Source of the DNA: Cheilinus undulatus
Taxonomy: Eukaryota; Chordata; Actinopteri; Labriformes; Labridae
Assembly: GCF_018320785.1 (NCBI RefSeq)
Contig: NC_054877.1
Coordinates: 20,752,329-20,816,328 of the forward strand
Reading direction: 5' to 3'
DNA length: 64,000 nucleotides
A model generated the notes under the pieces. The model worked only from the letters and a program-made list of their open reading frames with translations. It searched no databases and was not told the DNA's origin. The position numbers and the translations under genes are program-made. The first letter of the stretch is position 1; each line of letters starts with the position of its first letter. Below are positions 57,001 through 64,000 of this stretch, piece by piece.

Positions 57001-60000
57001 ACTCACGGATTGTTCCCTTGGAAAATGGAGAGGTAACATACGTTTCTGGAAAGCTTATCCAAAATGGCTTTATGGTATCAAAAAGCAATCTTGTGAATAA
57101 ATGTGTGTTGTCCAGATTGTAGTGTCTCTGGTGAACGGTAGGCCAGGGTCCAAAAACTTCACCTACTCACCACTCCTGAGAGACTTCACGAAGGCCACAA
57201 ACATCCGCCTGCGCTTCCTTCGAACCAGTACCCTCCTGGGTCACCTGATCTCAAAGGCCCAGAGAGATCCCACTGTCACTCGCAGGGTGAGTCTGATACT
57301 GCACATCTTCTCACAAAGGTGTTATGTTGGAAGAGTCATGTGTACCATTTGGACAAGATGAATTTACAACTCAGCACCTGCTCTTCTGCTTACTTTCTGC
57401 TGACACAAACACACAGACTCATCTTTGTTTAGGTCCATCGCCAAATCTGTCTGACTATTCCTCCTGATAACTAATCTTACTTAAGACTGGAGTAGATATT
57501 TCCAACAGGTGCATAATATGACCTTTTTATTTAAAGCAAAACAAAATTTGACATTAAAAACCCTGCAGCCTTTGATCTGAAATCCTCTTTAATTCTCTTT
57601 TTATTAGAACAAGATTCAGAATGTATCATTCAAGCTTTGTAAAACGTCACATTAACATCTCAGTTTTTTAAACTATAACCAACAATTAAAGAAAAAAAAT
57701 CAAGATATGATCAATTGCTTAAAAAAAGATGCTATAACAACCTTTGACTCTAAGTCACAAGGACTTGTTTTGATATTTTTTCCCTTTAACTAGGTCAAAT
57801 AATAATTACAGGTCTGTGCTATTGAAAAACTAGAATGGCCGTCTGAGGCGGCAGACCCATGCCTAAGCAGCGCCACTGAGGAACTCACGCTCCCATTGAT
57901 TACTATGGTGTTCAAAATTGGAAGTCCGAGAAAAAACGAATCTAATTGATTCTTCCCTGTCATGATCCCAATATTCCCTGAAAGTTTGGTGAAGATCCGA
58001 CTTTCCATTCTCGAGTTACCTTGTACACATACAAACAAACAAACAAACAAAGAAACATACAAAGATATGGAACCTTTTACATAACCCCCTTGCCAATTTC
58101 ATCAGCATGGGTAATGATATGAAATTTTACATTTAAAGTACAGTGGGAAAAAAATCAAGAAACAAAAGACTAAAACAACACAAACACATACTAATAATTT
58201 TTACATTTTTGCTGTGAACCTAGGGGATCTACAAGAGGTTATTTTTGTTCTTGATCTTAACTCAGTTAAAATCGGTCTAATCGATGATATAAGCTCAATC
58301 CAGTTTTTCACACAACTCAAAACTTGTCCAGCTCCAGTCTATGAGAAAAAGTTGACTTCTATATAGTGTATCTTGTATAACTGTTTATCAGTCCTCCACC
58401 TTGGGTGTATCAGTCTTATTCCAGTTTTTTTGTTATGGCATTTTTACATTTATTTAGCATAATCCTCCACATACATTTGTTTGCAGTACAGTTTAGCTCA
58501 GGGTTTATTTTTTTCAAATAAAGTACTTCAAATAAAGCTGTGATTTTCATCCTTAATACCTGTTCCATTTGTGTACTTCAGCCCAAAACAGCTTAAGTGA
58601 TTTGAAATCTTGTGCTTTGGTTTATGTGGTAGTAGCTTCTTATCTCCTGTAAATTAGTTTGATTTCAACAGTGAAATAATGCCACAGGAATCTATTGTAG
58701 ACATTATTCCAGAAATGTTACTCAACATTCCTGTCTCTTAACCTCAGTCTTCTTTATTTGACATGTTGTTGGCTGTGCTATCAAGTGCTTTATTGTGTCT
58801 TATCTTTTCTAATGCACTGATTCACTCCATAAAAGTTGCCTTAGCTCAGAGCTAGTTGACGTTTGTACTTGTCAATGTATGTGACTCACGTCTTCTTCCA
58901 GACATTTTTTCTAGCATGGGTAGAGATATTTTACTATAATTTATCCTGCATTAATAATGATGTCTATAAAAAAATGTCCTTTTTATGTTGACAGTATTAC
59001 TACAGCATCAAAGACGTCAGTGTTGGTGGACGCTGTGTCTGTCATGGTCATGCACAGGTGTGTGGTGGAGAACGTAACCGGGACAACTCGAACAGGTAAG
59101 TTGCTTTTCGAAAACAGTGCTACCAGACACATTTTGAAGCATTTTTCATTACTCATTAATCTCTACCTTACCTGCCGCTTCATAAGAATTTTAACGGTTA
59201 ACCTTAAAGGTAGACTATGCGATTTTTTTTTCCACTAGGTGTTGTAGGAGAGCAAAGCCTTGAAAATGTAAACAAAGAGGAGTTTTTGACACACCTCTGC
59301 CACTTTGAAGCCTCCCCCTTTAGCCTCTGTTGATCCTAAACACCGATCATGTACAAGTTTATATGTAACGTTCAAGGCAAACTTTACTGCTAATATCTTT
59401 TTTTAGCTGCAGTAAACCATTTCACGAGCTCTTCTTATCCTGGCCGGTTATGTAATAGCATCAATTCAACATGAAAACATCAGCTTCAAACAAGACTTGG
59501 GTGATTTGAGATAAACAAAGTTTGAGACACTACCTGATTTGAGTAGAGCTACCTCCGTCTGCAGCCTCCATTTATTAGCAGCAGGCTAACATTAGCACGC
59601 CTAGCTTCCATTCATTTGTACCCCACATTTATTTCAGCCGCGCTATCACACTCAGCTTAAATGTCCAACCATAAGAATAGTGCTGTGTCAATAAATCAAC
59701 ACTGGACAAATGTTGAGACAGTGCGCGCAATGAATGAAAAGATGTAGCCTACTTAGGCATTCACGACAAGCAAAGCCAGTTCTGAGTCATGCAAGAGCTT
59801 TTTAGCGTCGCGTAGGGCTCGCCACCGAGGAAAAGCAAGTCCGATATTAACTCTAGTTTTACCTCTCGCTTTGTCAGAGGGTTTCCTAGACAAATGTCGA
59901 GGCTTTTTAGGTGGAGGGGAAGTCAGTGGCAGGCCTTCGGTCGGCCGCTTCGGACTGGAGTCTGCCATTTACACTCCTCTCAGCTGTTTGGGTGAAACAT

Positions 60001-63000
60001 TTACCTGCAGCAGCACTGCTGCCCCTGGGGACGGATCTAGGAGGAGAGGGGCATGTGCCAGAGGAGAAGGTTACCGCCCCAATCCGGTCCGGACAAAATT
60101 ATAAACATCCCATGTAAACAAAACTACAGGGTACCGAAGTTTTAATTCAGTGTGTTGATACTGTACTCAGAAAAAAACATTTACATTGCATATGTTTGAT
60201 TTTTATTATATTTAAGTGTAAAATGTCAGATATTCTACCTTTAATGTGTAATGTTAACTAGCTAATGTTTCATTTGTTCATTCATTAACAAGGAGAAGAC
60301 TATTTTTTTTCCGAGGACTCCTGTGAATAACTGATATACAGATCTGACTCAGTGCTGAAATCAAAAATAAGCTAAAACCACAAAGATAATCCTACATTCA
60401 ATGATGATGGTGACATTGAATTGTTCTCAGGAAGTACAGTTACCTCACATGCTCCTGCATTGACATCACCAATCTGATTAGAAGACAGAGACAATGGAAA
60501 TAGTTTGTAAAACGGTAAGTTATGGACAAGCTTTGTACCACAGCTAAACCACAAAACAAGATAACATTCACAGATGCTTCTTTTGTTCATTGTTTGCTTG
60601 CAACTTTGGCATTTTAGATACATTTGAACTGTTTCAATTAGTAATTACAGCAAACGGTCAAATGACTGCACATTTAAGCTTCTGTTGTCAAGCTGTTTTG
60701 GTTTACCTGCCCTGTGATTTACCTTTTTTAACCCTTTAATACCTATGCCTCAAAATTTCTGTCTGGAATCTTTTTCTGATTTTAAGCATAAAAAGCCCAG
60801 TTAATATTCTGTCAGTGAGTGCCTTTGCTCATTTTTGTAGAATACTTAGAACCTTTAATTGTCTGGTTATTTATATATTTCCACATGTTGGCTGTAAAGC
60901 ACCGTTTTCTCAGCTTTCAGAAACCACTTGAATTTTTCCGATCGCACAAACCATTATGTGATTTTGGTAATGCAAAGTGTGCTTGCCCAAATGCGTCGCC
61001 GCAACACAATAGGTAAAAAACGGTTAATTATTCTTATTGATGTTGTTTTCTGAAATCAACATTCAAGGTTTGTTTTCAAAAAAAATATTAAGATGTAGCA
61101 CTTCCCATGCACAAGATGACAATAACACAAAGTTAGCATAGGCTTGCACAAAGTTAGCACTAGCTCCAAACTTAAAAACAAAAGAGTGCATAAGTCAAAT
61201 GTCTACAAGGGGGGTGCGGCTGAGATTGCTTTAGTCTATCAGGGAGAGATGTGTATTTGAGATGTAATTTTCCTTAAAATTGATCATACAGTGTTTGTTT
61301 AGGCAGGGGTCAAGTGCTGCCATTATTGAGATCAAGTGATCCTGGCCGTGTCAGATGCTCTGATCTCAGATCAGTAAAGTGCTGTTTTGTGTGATTACAC
61401 GGAAGCAAGGTTCATATAGGGGACAAACAAATGTAGCTCTAGACACAGGATGTCCTAATGCGGGACAGTTGACAACCCTATTTATAGGGTAGACAAGTCA
61501 GATTATATGCAGTTTATGCAAAACATGAAAAAACACCAAGTGTTCACTAACTACTGGTTTAGTGTCTGAGACAAAAACTGTAGGCAGTATGGTTAACTAA
61601 AATACGTGCCCAATAACTTTTCTGTTTTGTTTTCATATGCTGTATAAAATCCAGCTACTTTCTATCATGCCTATCATGAAGTTGGTAAAAAAGTAAAATA
61701 TTCATGCCTTGTTTGCAACATGTTTGCTATCCACAAGTGGTTGAAGAATTAGCCCGTTTATATTTCAAGAAAGAATTTTGATTTTGAGCTGCAGATTGGA
61801 TTTTAAGCATCACTAAGCTTACAGGCATCTACTCTCTTCTTAACAGGCTCCAGTGCGAGTGTCAACACAACACCTGTGGGGAGTCATGTGACCGCTGCTG
61901 CCCTGGCTTTAACCAGCAGCCATGGCGTGCCGCGACTGTTGACAGCCCCAATGAGTGTCAACGTAAGTGAACATGTTCAGTGGGTTCATTCAACAAGTAA
62001 ACAAAACCACAGTGTGCTACTCCCCACGCTGCTGGCTCTTTGAATTACAGCCCCCTGAGTGGACTGAAGTGTCCTCTTGCCTCTGATATTCAAAGCCTGT
62101 TGTGGATGCCCTCATATGGTATTGTACAGAGTCTCAGTGAAGAGCTGAGAGGACATTCCTCATATGGTATGTGTGATGATCAGCATAGCACACAGCTAGC
62201 TCCAGGATTGCTGCTTTCTTTACCTTGCCCTGTTAGCCAGGTAGCTAGCTATGCCCACTCTAACTCACTAAATAGTCCCCCTTGCCAGCTTATCTATGAG
62301 CTAACCAATCCACCAGCACAGCCTGTGTCAGCTGGAGTCTAATTGCTTTGGACTGTTGACAAAATTTCCCCCTTATGAAACATGACCTTGAAGCAGCCAC
62401 AAAAGCAGAGAGTGAAAAGATGAAGAAGACTTATAATCCAATCAGTGCACTCATGCAGTGGAAATGTAGCCTAACCCTTCATAAACATTAATGAGACACA
62501 GCAGTGGTTCACAGGAAGAGGATGTGCCCCCTTGTTTAGTTTGGATTTTATAGTTTCTCTTAATACTTAACAACCAGAATCCTTTTTGGAGAATTAGTAG
62601 CTTAAGGTGCTTAAATACAGACGGGGGAGGTGATTTGCTGAGACATATAGAGTAAATCTGTGTATGTGTGTGTGTCTCGGGGGTTTCCTCCTCAGCCTGC
62701 CAGTGTTTCTCCCATGCCTTTGACTGTTATTACGACCCAGAGGTGGAAAAGAGGGGAGCAAGTTTAGACACCTTCGGCAGGTACGACGGAGGAGGAGTGT
62801 GCATCAACTGCCAGGTATGAAATGCATGTCAAGTCTAAACTGATTCCAGTGTCTGTATGTGTATGTGGTTGTGGGGGGGAGGAGGGTAAAAAAAAGGGAA
62901 AAATTCCATGTTGTCTGTGCATATTTTTATGTTGTACTGCATAGAGAATTTGATACTGTATTATTAACACTGCAGCTTTAACAAGTGGATTCATGAGGCT

Positions 63001-63290
63001 AAAACAGTCTTTCATTGACATGCATTATTTCACACAAGCAGGACATTTATTCTATAACTTTTTCTTTTAGCACAGTAAAGCTGTATCATTTTCTTTCCTT
63101 TAAGACAAAGGGGCCCCTGTGCTCAACCAATTTAATAACTTCTCCCATTAAACCTTTTATACATGATTTTTTTTACAGTATGTTTGTGCTCTTCTTTAGC
63201 ACAACACTGCTGGAGTGAACTGTGAGAAATGCATTGAAGGTTTCTACAGACCTTATGGAGTTCCCCCTGAGTCTCCCACTGGATGCATAC
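26819..63290 (+). CDS. lama3: Laminin subunit alpha, alpha-3B-like, 5' part (nine exons, continues past window)
   Basis: Secreted basement-membrane laminin chain. Exons: 26819-27067, 27546-27698, 52088-52205, 56914-57032, 57116-57286, 58995-59095, 61847-61962, 62696-62814, 63200-63290. All are GT-AG with matching phases, giving 412 complete residues so far. Order: signal peptide (about 1-27, [20 protein letters not shown]), laminin N-terminal (LN) polymerisation domain from [10 protein letters not shown] (about 31) to about 282, then cysteine-rich LE repeats from RCVCHGHA onward. [33 protein letters not shown] and FYRPYGVP match vertebrate laminin alpha-3 better than alpha-5, its closest relative; alpha-1/-2 are more distant. 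The LN domain marks the long (3B) form; a shorter 3A form, if present, would start outside this window. Alpha-3 versus alpha-5 is judged by recall, not alignment. Exon 9 ends in phase 1, so the frame continues to the right. Confidence 0.9.
27546..27698 (+). CDS. lama3: lama3 exon 2: LN domain
   Basis: 51 residues with [20 protein letters not shown] and [16 protein letters not shown], the signature block of alpha-3/alpha-5 laminin LN domains. Followed by a 24.4 kb intron. Confidence 0.95.
27699..31438. other. lama3 intron 2, left part
   Basis: No exon or well-defined transposon was found. Open frames here (for example 28118-28429) lack family features. A G- and C-richer block at 28030-28460 could be conserved non-coding sequence. 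Weak hAT-like scraps occur near 30700-30790. Confidence 0.35.
31439..32999 (-). mobile_element. Tc1/mariner element with long (about 200-base) inverted ends
   Basis: The outer ends GAAAAGTATTTGCCC (31442-) and GGGCAAATACTTTTC are inverted repeats, and sub-terminal similarity (ATTTAAGTG..., AAACTGCATTTTG / GAATGCAGTTTCT) runs about 200 bases inward. The minus strand encodes [20 protein letters not shown] (32619 leftward, DNA-binding part), then [20 protein letters not shown] (32073 leftward), in different frames because of small indels. Essentially full-length, with its frame recently broken. Confidence 0.9.
33000..36205. other. lama3 intron 2, middle part
   Basis: Mostly unassigned. 34785-34850 resembles the widespread 'tttatttaaccaggaaaa' repeat. 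35680-35819 is a lone end of the foldback Tc1 family ('gtctgaatactttctgtatgcactgc'). Confidence 0.4.
35680..35819. mobile_element. Solo terminus of the foldback Tc1 family
   Basis: Matches the right end of the 8872-10260 element over about 135 bases (CTTTGTCATGATGGG..., ATCAGGCTACAACA, GGTCTGAATACTTTCTG). The opposite end was not found nearby. Confidence 0.65.
36206..36646. mobile_element. hAT-type MITE
   Basis: 441 bases. The ends CAGGGGCGTATCAAGGG and, inverted, CATGGGCATAGCACAGGG are flanked by the 8-base duplications ATACCTCA/ACACCTCA (7 of 8). The interior is non-coding with a poly(A) run at about 36533-36556. Confidence 0.7.
37750..38164. mobile_element. hAT-type MITE with intact 8-base target duplication
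   Basis: 415 bases, starting CAGGGTTTGACGTTAAC and ending (inverted) CAGGGCTTGACATTTAC. The flanks are perfect ACTGTAAG duplications (37742-37749 and 38165-38172). The interior repeats 'actggccac/gtggccaaagtggctag' in inverted form. Non-coding. Confidence 0.85.
38173..39839. other. lama3 intron 2, unassigned
   Basis: Nothing recognised. The open frames are short and featureless. Confidence 0.35.
39840..40990 (+). mobile_element. L1-type LINE ORF2 fragment
   Basis: Plus-strand frames read MDLSDHTVA (end of the endonuclease domain) and [13 protein letters not shown]. Next is a coiled-coil-like stretch at 40082-40579 ([20 protein letters not shown]). After a frameshift near 40580 comes the start of reverse transcriptase ([44 protein letters not shown]). 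Truncated on both sides and broken, so not active. Confidence 0.85.
41000..46577. other. lama3 intron 2, unassigned with repeat scraps
   Basis: Includes the hAT-like scrap 'cagggctgaaggattttgaaaattatctaattg' type near 42260-42310, a dispersed repeat at 42675-42735 that recurs at 61295-61340, and a CA-rich tract at 43165-43320. No exons were found. Confidence 0.35.
42675..42735 (+). repeat. Dispersed repeat shared with 61295-61340
   Basis: Both places carry GTTNAGGCAGGG, then TCAAG(C/T)GCTGCCAT and ATTGAGATC in the same order and orientation. Family unknown. Confidence 0.5.
46578..47872. mobile_element. hAT-type element split by a nested element
   Basis: The ends TAGGGCTGTCAAAATTAATTGC and, inverted, TAGGGCTGTCAAAAGAAACAT are flanked by TTCTCTGC/TTCTCAAC (6 of 8). 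The sub-termini share 'gattaatcacatgat' / 'gattaatcatgatt'. The interior is interrupted by the insertion at 46966-47706. Confidence 0.75.
46966..47706. mobile_element. PIF/Harbinger-like MITE nested in the hAT element
   Basis: 741 bases with inverted ends AGGCCAGCTCAGACTACACGA and AGGCTGGCTCAGACTACACGA (2 mismatches in 21), flanked by TTA on both sides (46963-46965 and 47707-47709). This is the three-base target duplication of PIF/Harbinger elements. CpG-richer than its host. No transposase. Confidence 0.8.
48040..48513 (+). mobile_element. L2-type LINE 3' end
   Basis: The plus strand encodes [18 protein letters not shown] and [16 protein letters not shown], the conserved C-terminus of fish L2/Maui-type reverse transcriptases. 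A 3'UTR and an (ATT)n tail follow at 48492-48511. 5'-truncated, as usual. Confidence 0.85.
48514..51404. other. lama3 intron 2, unassigned
   Basis: No exon found. A region near 50315-50420 ('gtaggggtgtggatctctcc...cgattcaattcac') looks like the end of a hAT-type element, but the partner end was not located. Confidence 0.35.
51405..51905. mobile_element. Dispersed element 'cctccgccaaggag...ggaggtctgcgctctc', interrupted by a SINE
   Basis: A widespread fish repeat by its sequence: a GTTTGTTTGTTAG tract, 'aactcaaaaagttatggatggattttgatgaaattttcagg', and the end 'ggaggtctgcgctctccaagtgcttttctag'. The start CCTCCGCC and the inward-facing GGAGGTC are inverted. Class uncertain. Confidence 0.55.
51611..51804 (-). 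repeat. tRNA-derived SINE with target duplication
   Basis: A 194-base minus-strand insertion beginning GGGCGCACCAGTGGTGGAGTGG, with A-box and B-box (GGTTCAAATCC). It ends in an AATAAA-containing tail and a 23-base poly(T) on the plus strand. The flanks are 12-base duplications CTGGATCCAGGA (51599-51610 and 51805-51816). A young-looking copy inside an older repeat. Confidence 0.9.
52088..52205 (+). CDS. lama3: lama3 exon 3: LN domain
   Basis: 39 residues plus one base: [20 protein letters not shown] then [19 protein letters not shown], one of the best conserved LN segments. Confidence 0.95.
52381..52396 (+). repeat. G16 homopolymer
   Basis: Sixteen consecutive G in lama3 intron 3, 175 bases downstream of exon 3. 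It may fold as a G-quadruplex in the transcript or be length-variable. Confidence 0.85.
52416..54644. mobile_element. Foldback Tc1 family member in lama3 intron 3, with about 1.4 kb of internal sequence
   Basis: The ends CAGTGCATTTAGAAAGTATTCAGAG and, inverted, CAGTGCAATCAGAAAGTACTCAGAT are flanked by TA. The right arm (54115-54600) repeats the 9200-9700 pattern: a plus copy of the transposase start (GGAACTGCCTGCAGAACTC) faces a minus copy (GAGTTCTGCAGGCAGTTCC at 54582). From about 52660 to 54110 the interior is not Tc1 and is probably another insertion that I cannot name. Confidence 0.7.
53312..53348. repeat. Imperfect 37-base palindrome
   Basis: CTAATGACT, a three-base offset, then the perfect palindrome CTAGCAGGCCTGCTAG and AGTCATTAG. 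Could be an inverted-repeat remnant or a hairpin in the pre-mRNA. Confidence 0.75.
54645..56913. other. Right part of lama3 intron 3
   Basis: A (GT)n tract at 55641-55675 and (TA)n tracts at 56106-56200 account for the low-complexity parts. The rest is unassigned intron. Confidence 0.4.
56106..56200. repeat. (TA)n microsatellite
   Basis: Several runs of TATATA interrupted by short ACACATA and CCCGCATACAC spacers. The minus-strand open frame over it (56061-56366) is tyrosine/isoleucine repeats and not a gene. Confidence 0.9.
56914..57286 (+). CDS. lama3: lama3 exons 4 and 5: LN domain
   Basis: Exon 4 is 56914-57032 ([10 protein letters not shown]...[20 protein letters not shown]). Exon 5 is 57116-57286 ([15 protein letters not shown]...[18 protein letters not shown]). 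They are separated by an 83-base intron. Exon 5 is phase 0 on both sides. Confidence 0.95.
57815..58065. repeat. Dispersed repeat in lama3 intron 5 with (CAAA)n tail
   Basis: Sequence of the type 'agaatggccgtctgaggcggcagac...cattctcgagttaccttgtacacatacaaacaaacaaac' is found widely in fish introns. Class uncertain. The remainder of intron 5 (57287-58994) shows nothing else I recognise. Confidence 0.45.
58995..59095 (+). CDS. lama3: lama3 exon 6: LN end and first LE repeat
   Basis: [20 protein letters not shown] closes the LN domain and opens LE1, followed by [13 protein letters not shown]. The GG between the Cys and the charged run is less conserved than the rest. Confidence 0.92.
59208..60240. 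mobile_element. TTAA-flanked MITE-like element carrying a small ORF
   Basis: The ends AGGTAGACTAT and, inverted, AGGTAGAATAT are flanked by TTAA (59204-59207 and 60241-60244). It occupies 1.03 kb of lama3 intron 6. The interior is CpG-richer than the flanks from 59740 to 60100 and encodes a 71-residue minus-strand frame. Confidence 0.7.
59753..59968 (-). CDS. Small transposon-borne ORF, proline/lysine-rich
   Basis: 71 codons from ATG to stop inside the TTAA element. The N-terminal half is basic and proline-rich ([25 protein letters not shown]). The C-terminal half has [20 protein letters not shown] and [10 protein letters not shown] recall similar 'RVNIG.AF.RWR.L...K.L..D.ELA.FLL' stretches at the N-terminus of many uncharacterised fish proteins, which suggests a repeat-encoded domain rather than a host gene. 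This copy ends in VVNA where the family seems to continue, so it may be truncated. Function unknown. Confidence 0.5.
   Translation of the reverse strand: MADSSPKRPTEGLPLTSPPPKKPRHLSRKPSDKARGKTRVNIGLAFPRWRALRDAKKLLHDSELALLVVNA
60245..61846. other. Rest of lama3 intron 6
   Basis: Contains the second copy of the 42675 dispersed repeat (61295-61340) and otherwise unassigned sequence. Confidence 0.35.
61847..61962 (+). CDS. lama3: lama3 exon 7: LE repeat
   Basis: [19 protein letters not shown] and [20 protein letters not shown], with the eight-cysteine LE spacing intact across the exon 6/7 join. Confidence 0.93.
61963..62695. other. lama3 intron 7
   Basis: No exon or clear repeat. The 100-codon frame at 62040-62342 has no recognisable features. 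Confidence 0.35.
62696..62814 (+). CDS. lama3: lama3 exon 8: LE repeat
   Basis: [20 protein letters not shown] and, downstream, [11 protein letters not shown]. The FSHAFD stretch replaces the usual HGHA-S/Y in alpha-3/alpha-5, but all cysteines are kept. Confidence 0.92.
62815..63199. other. lama3 intron 8
   Basis: 385 bases, AT-rich, nothing recognised. Confidence 0.4.
63200..63290 (+). CDS. lama3: lama3 exon 9: LE repeat
   Basis: [20 protein letters not shown] followed by [10 protein letters not shown], ending after one base of the next codon. The donor is GTAAGT. Confidence 0.93.
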
Positions 63291-64000
63291 GTAAGTTGAT
63301 GCTTGGAACAATGTATACATATACAATGCATAAAGTTCCCCCTTTTTTGTGTTTTTTCATTTTAAACTGTTAAAACACTCTTAACATGCAGTAAAATGTG
63401 TTTTATCCATGTTAATTATTTTTCCGTCGTTGAGTTATGGTTATAAGGGTTGTCTCCGTTTTTTAAACTTATTTGGCCAGGAGCTCCTCGTTTTAGCTAT
63501 CTACAGTCTCATCTACAAAGCAGAAGTCCCAACATGCAGTAAAATGTAAATAACTGCCATATATTAAAAGTTCTAAGTATTGTGGAAAAATGGGCAAAAG
63601 CACCTACTCACAGGACATTTTCAGGGCCTTTTATGGTTAAAATAAGAAAAGAGTCCAGAAACTCAGGTTTTAAAGCGTTAGCAAAGGAAAACACCAGAGA
63701 AACTCGGGAACAAGACAAATCGTATTCTGGGTCATGACAAGATCGCGAGCCAGGCTTTCTTGTCCAACATCAGTGCCTGACTTTATGAGTGCTTTACAGC
63801 AGTATTTCCCAAACCTTTATCCTGGTAACCTTCTTGTAGATGGTATAAGCCATCATGACCCAATAATTTAGTCTGCTGTACATTATTGCTCATCAAGTCT
63901 GCCTTCTATGCCATCGTTGGTTGATTGGTTGCGCTGATGGCAAGTGCTAGCTTGGATAAAGTTAATTCCAGCCTCAATCTGGAACTGACCTGGCTCTTTC
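63291..64000. other. Start of lama3 intron 9
   Basis: No further exon was seen before the window ends. The next LE-repeat exon should lie to the right. Confidence 0.4.

Overview
The window is nuclear DNA from a ray-finned (teleost) fish. Its genes are split into GT-AG introns, their products match vertebrate families closely, and the introns are filled with teleost-type repeats: Tc1/mariner, hAT, PIF/Harbinger, TTAA-flanked MITEs, L1- and L2-type LINEs and tRNA-derived SINEs. I cannot name the species.

Three recognisable genes and one unexpected gene copy are present. kdsr (3-ketodihydrosphingosine reductase, second step of ceramide synthesis at the ER) lies on the minus strand at 3040-11131 in ten coding exons. 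vps4b (the ESCRT-III disassembly ATPase) follows on the minus strand at 13094-18152 in eleven coding exons coding for 438 residues. Upstream of it, still on the minus strand at 22141-24978, three exons repeat the first three exons of vps4b with the same exon-2 length and splice phases. They encode only a MIT domain (86 residues) and stop before the linker and ATPase. This is an old, diverged, open-frame tandem duplicate and the most interesting object in the window. On the plus strand, from 26819 to beyond the right end, is the 5' part of a laminin alpha gene, best matched to the long (alpha-3B type) form of lama3. Nine exons give a signal peptide, the whole laminin N-terminal domain and the first LE repeats (412 complete residues in the window).

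Layout: 1-545 decayed Tc1; 546-3039 kdsr downstream region; 3040-11131 kdsr with four repeat-bearing introns and a relic copy of its own exon 2 in intron 9; 11132-13093 kdsr 5' region and vps4b 3'UTR; 13094-18152 vps4b; 18153-22140 vps4b promoter, a Tc1 element and a decayed L2-type LINE; 22141-24978 MIT-only copy, whose first intron holds a Tc1 remnant carrying an L1 insertion; 24979-26818 divergent intergenic space with a CTCF-like motif and a hAT MITE; 26819-64000 lama3, with a 24.4 kb second intron full of nested transposons.

The three named genes are not a pathway: sphingolipid synthesis, endosomal/cytokinetic membrane scission and basement-membrane adhesion are separate jobs. Human KDSR and VPS4B are neighbours on 18q21 and LAMA3 is on the same chromosome at 18q11, so the linkage is probably ancestral. 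Reading frames, exon phases and splice sites below were worked out by hand from the sequence. Family assignments come from recognition, not from a database search.
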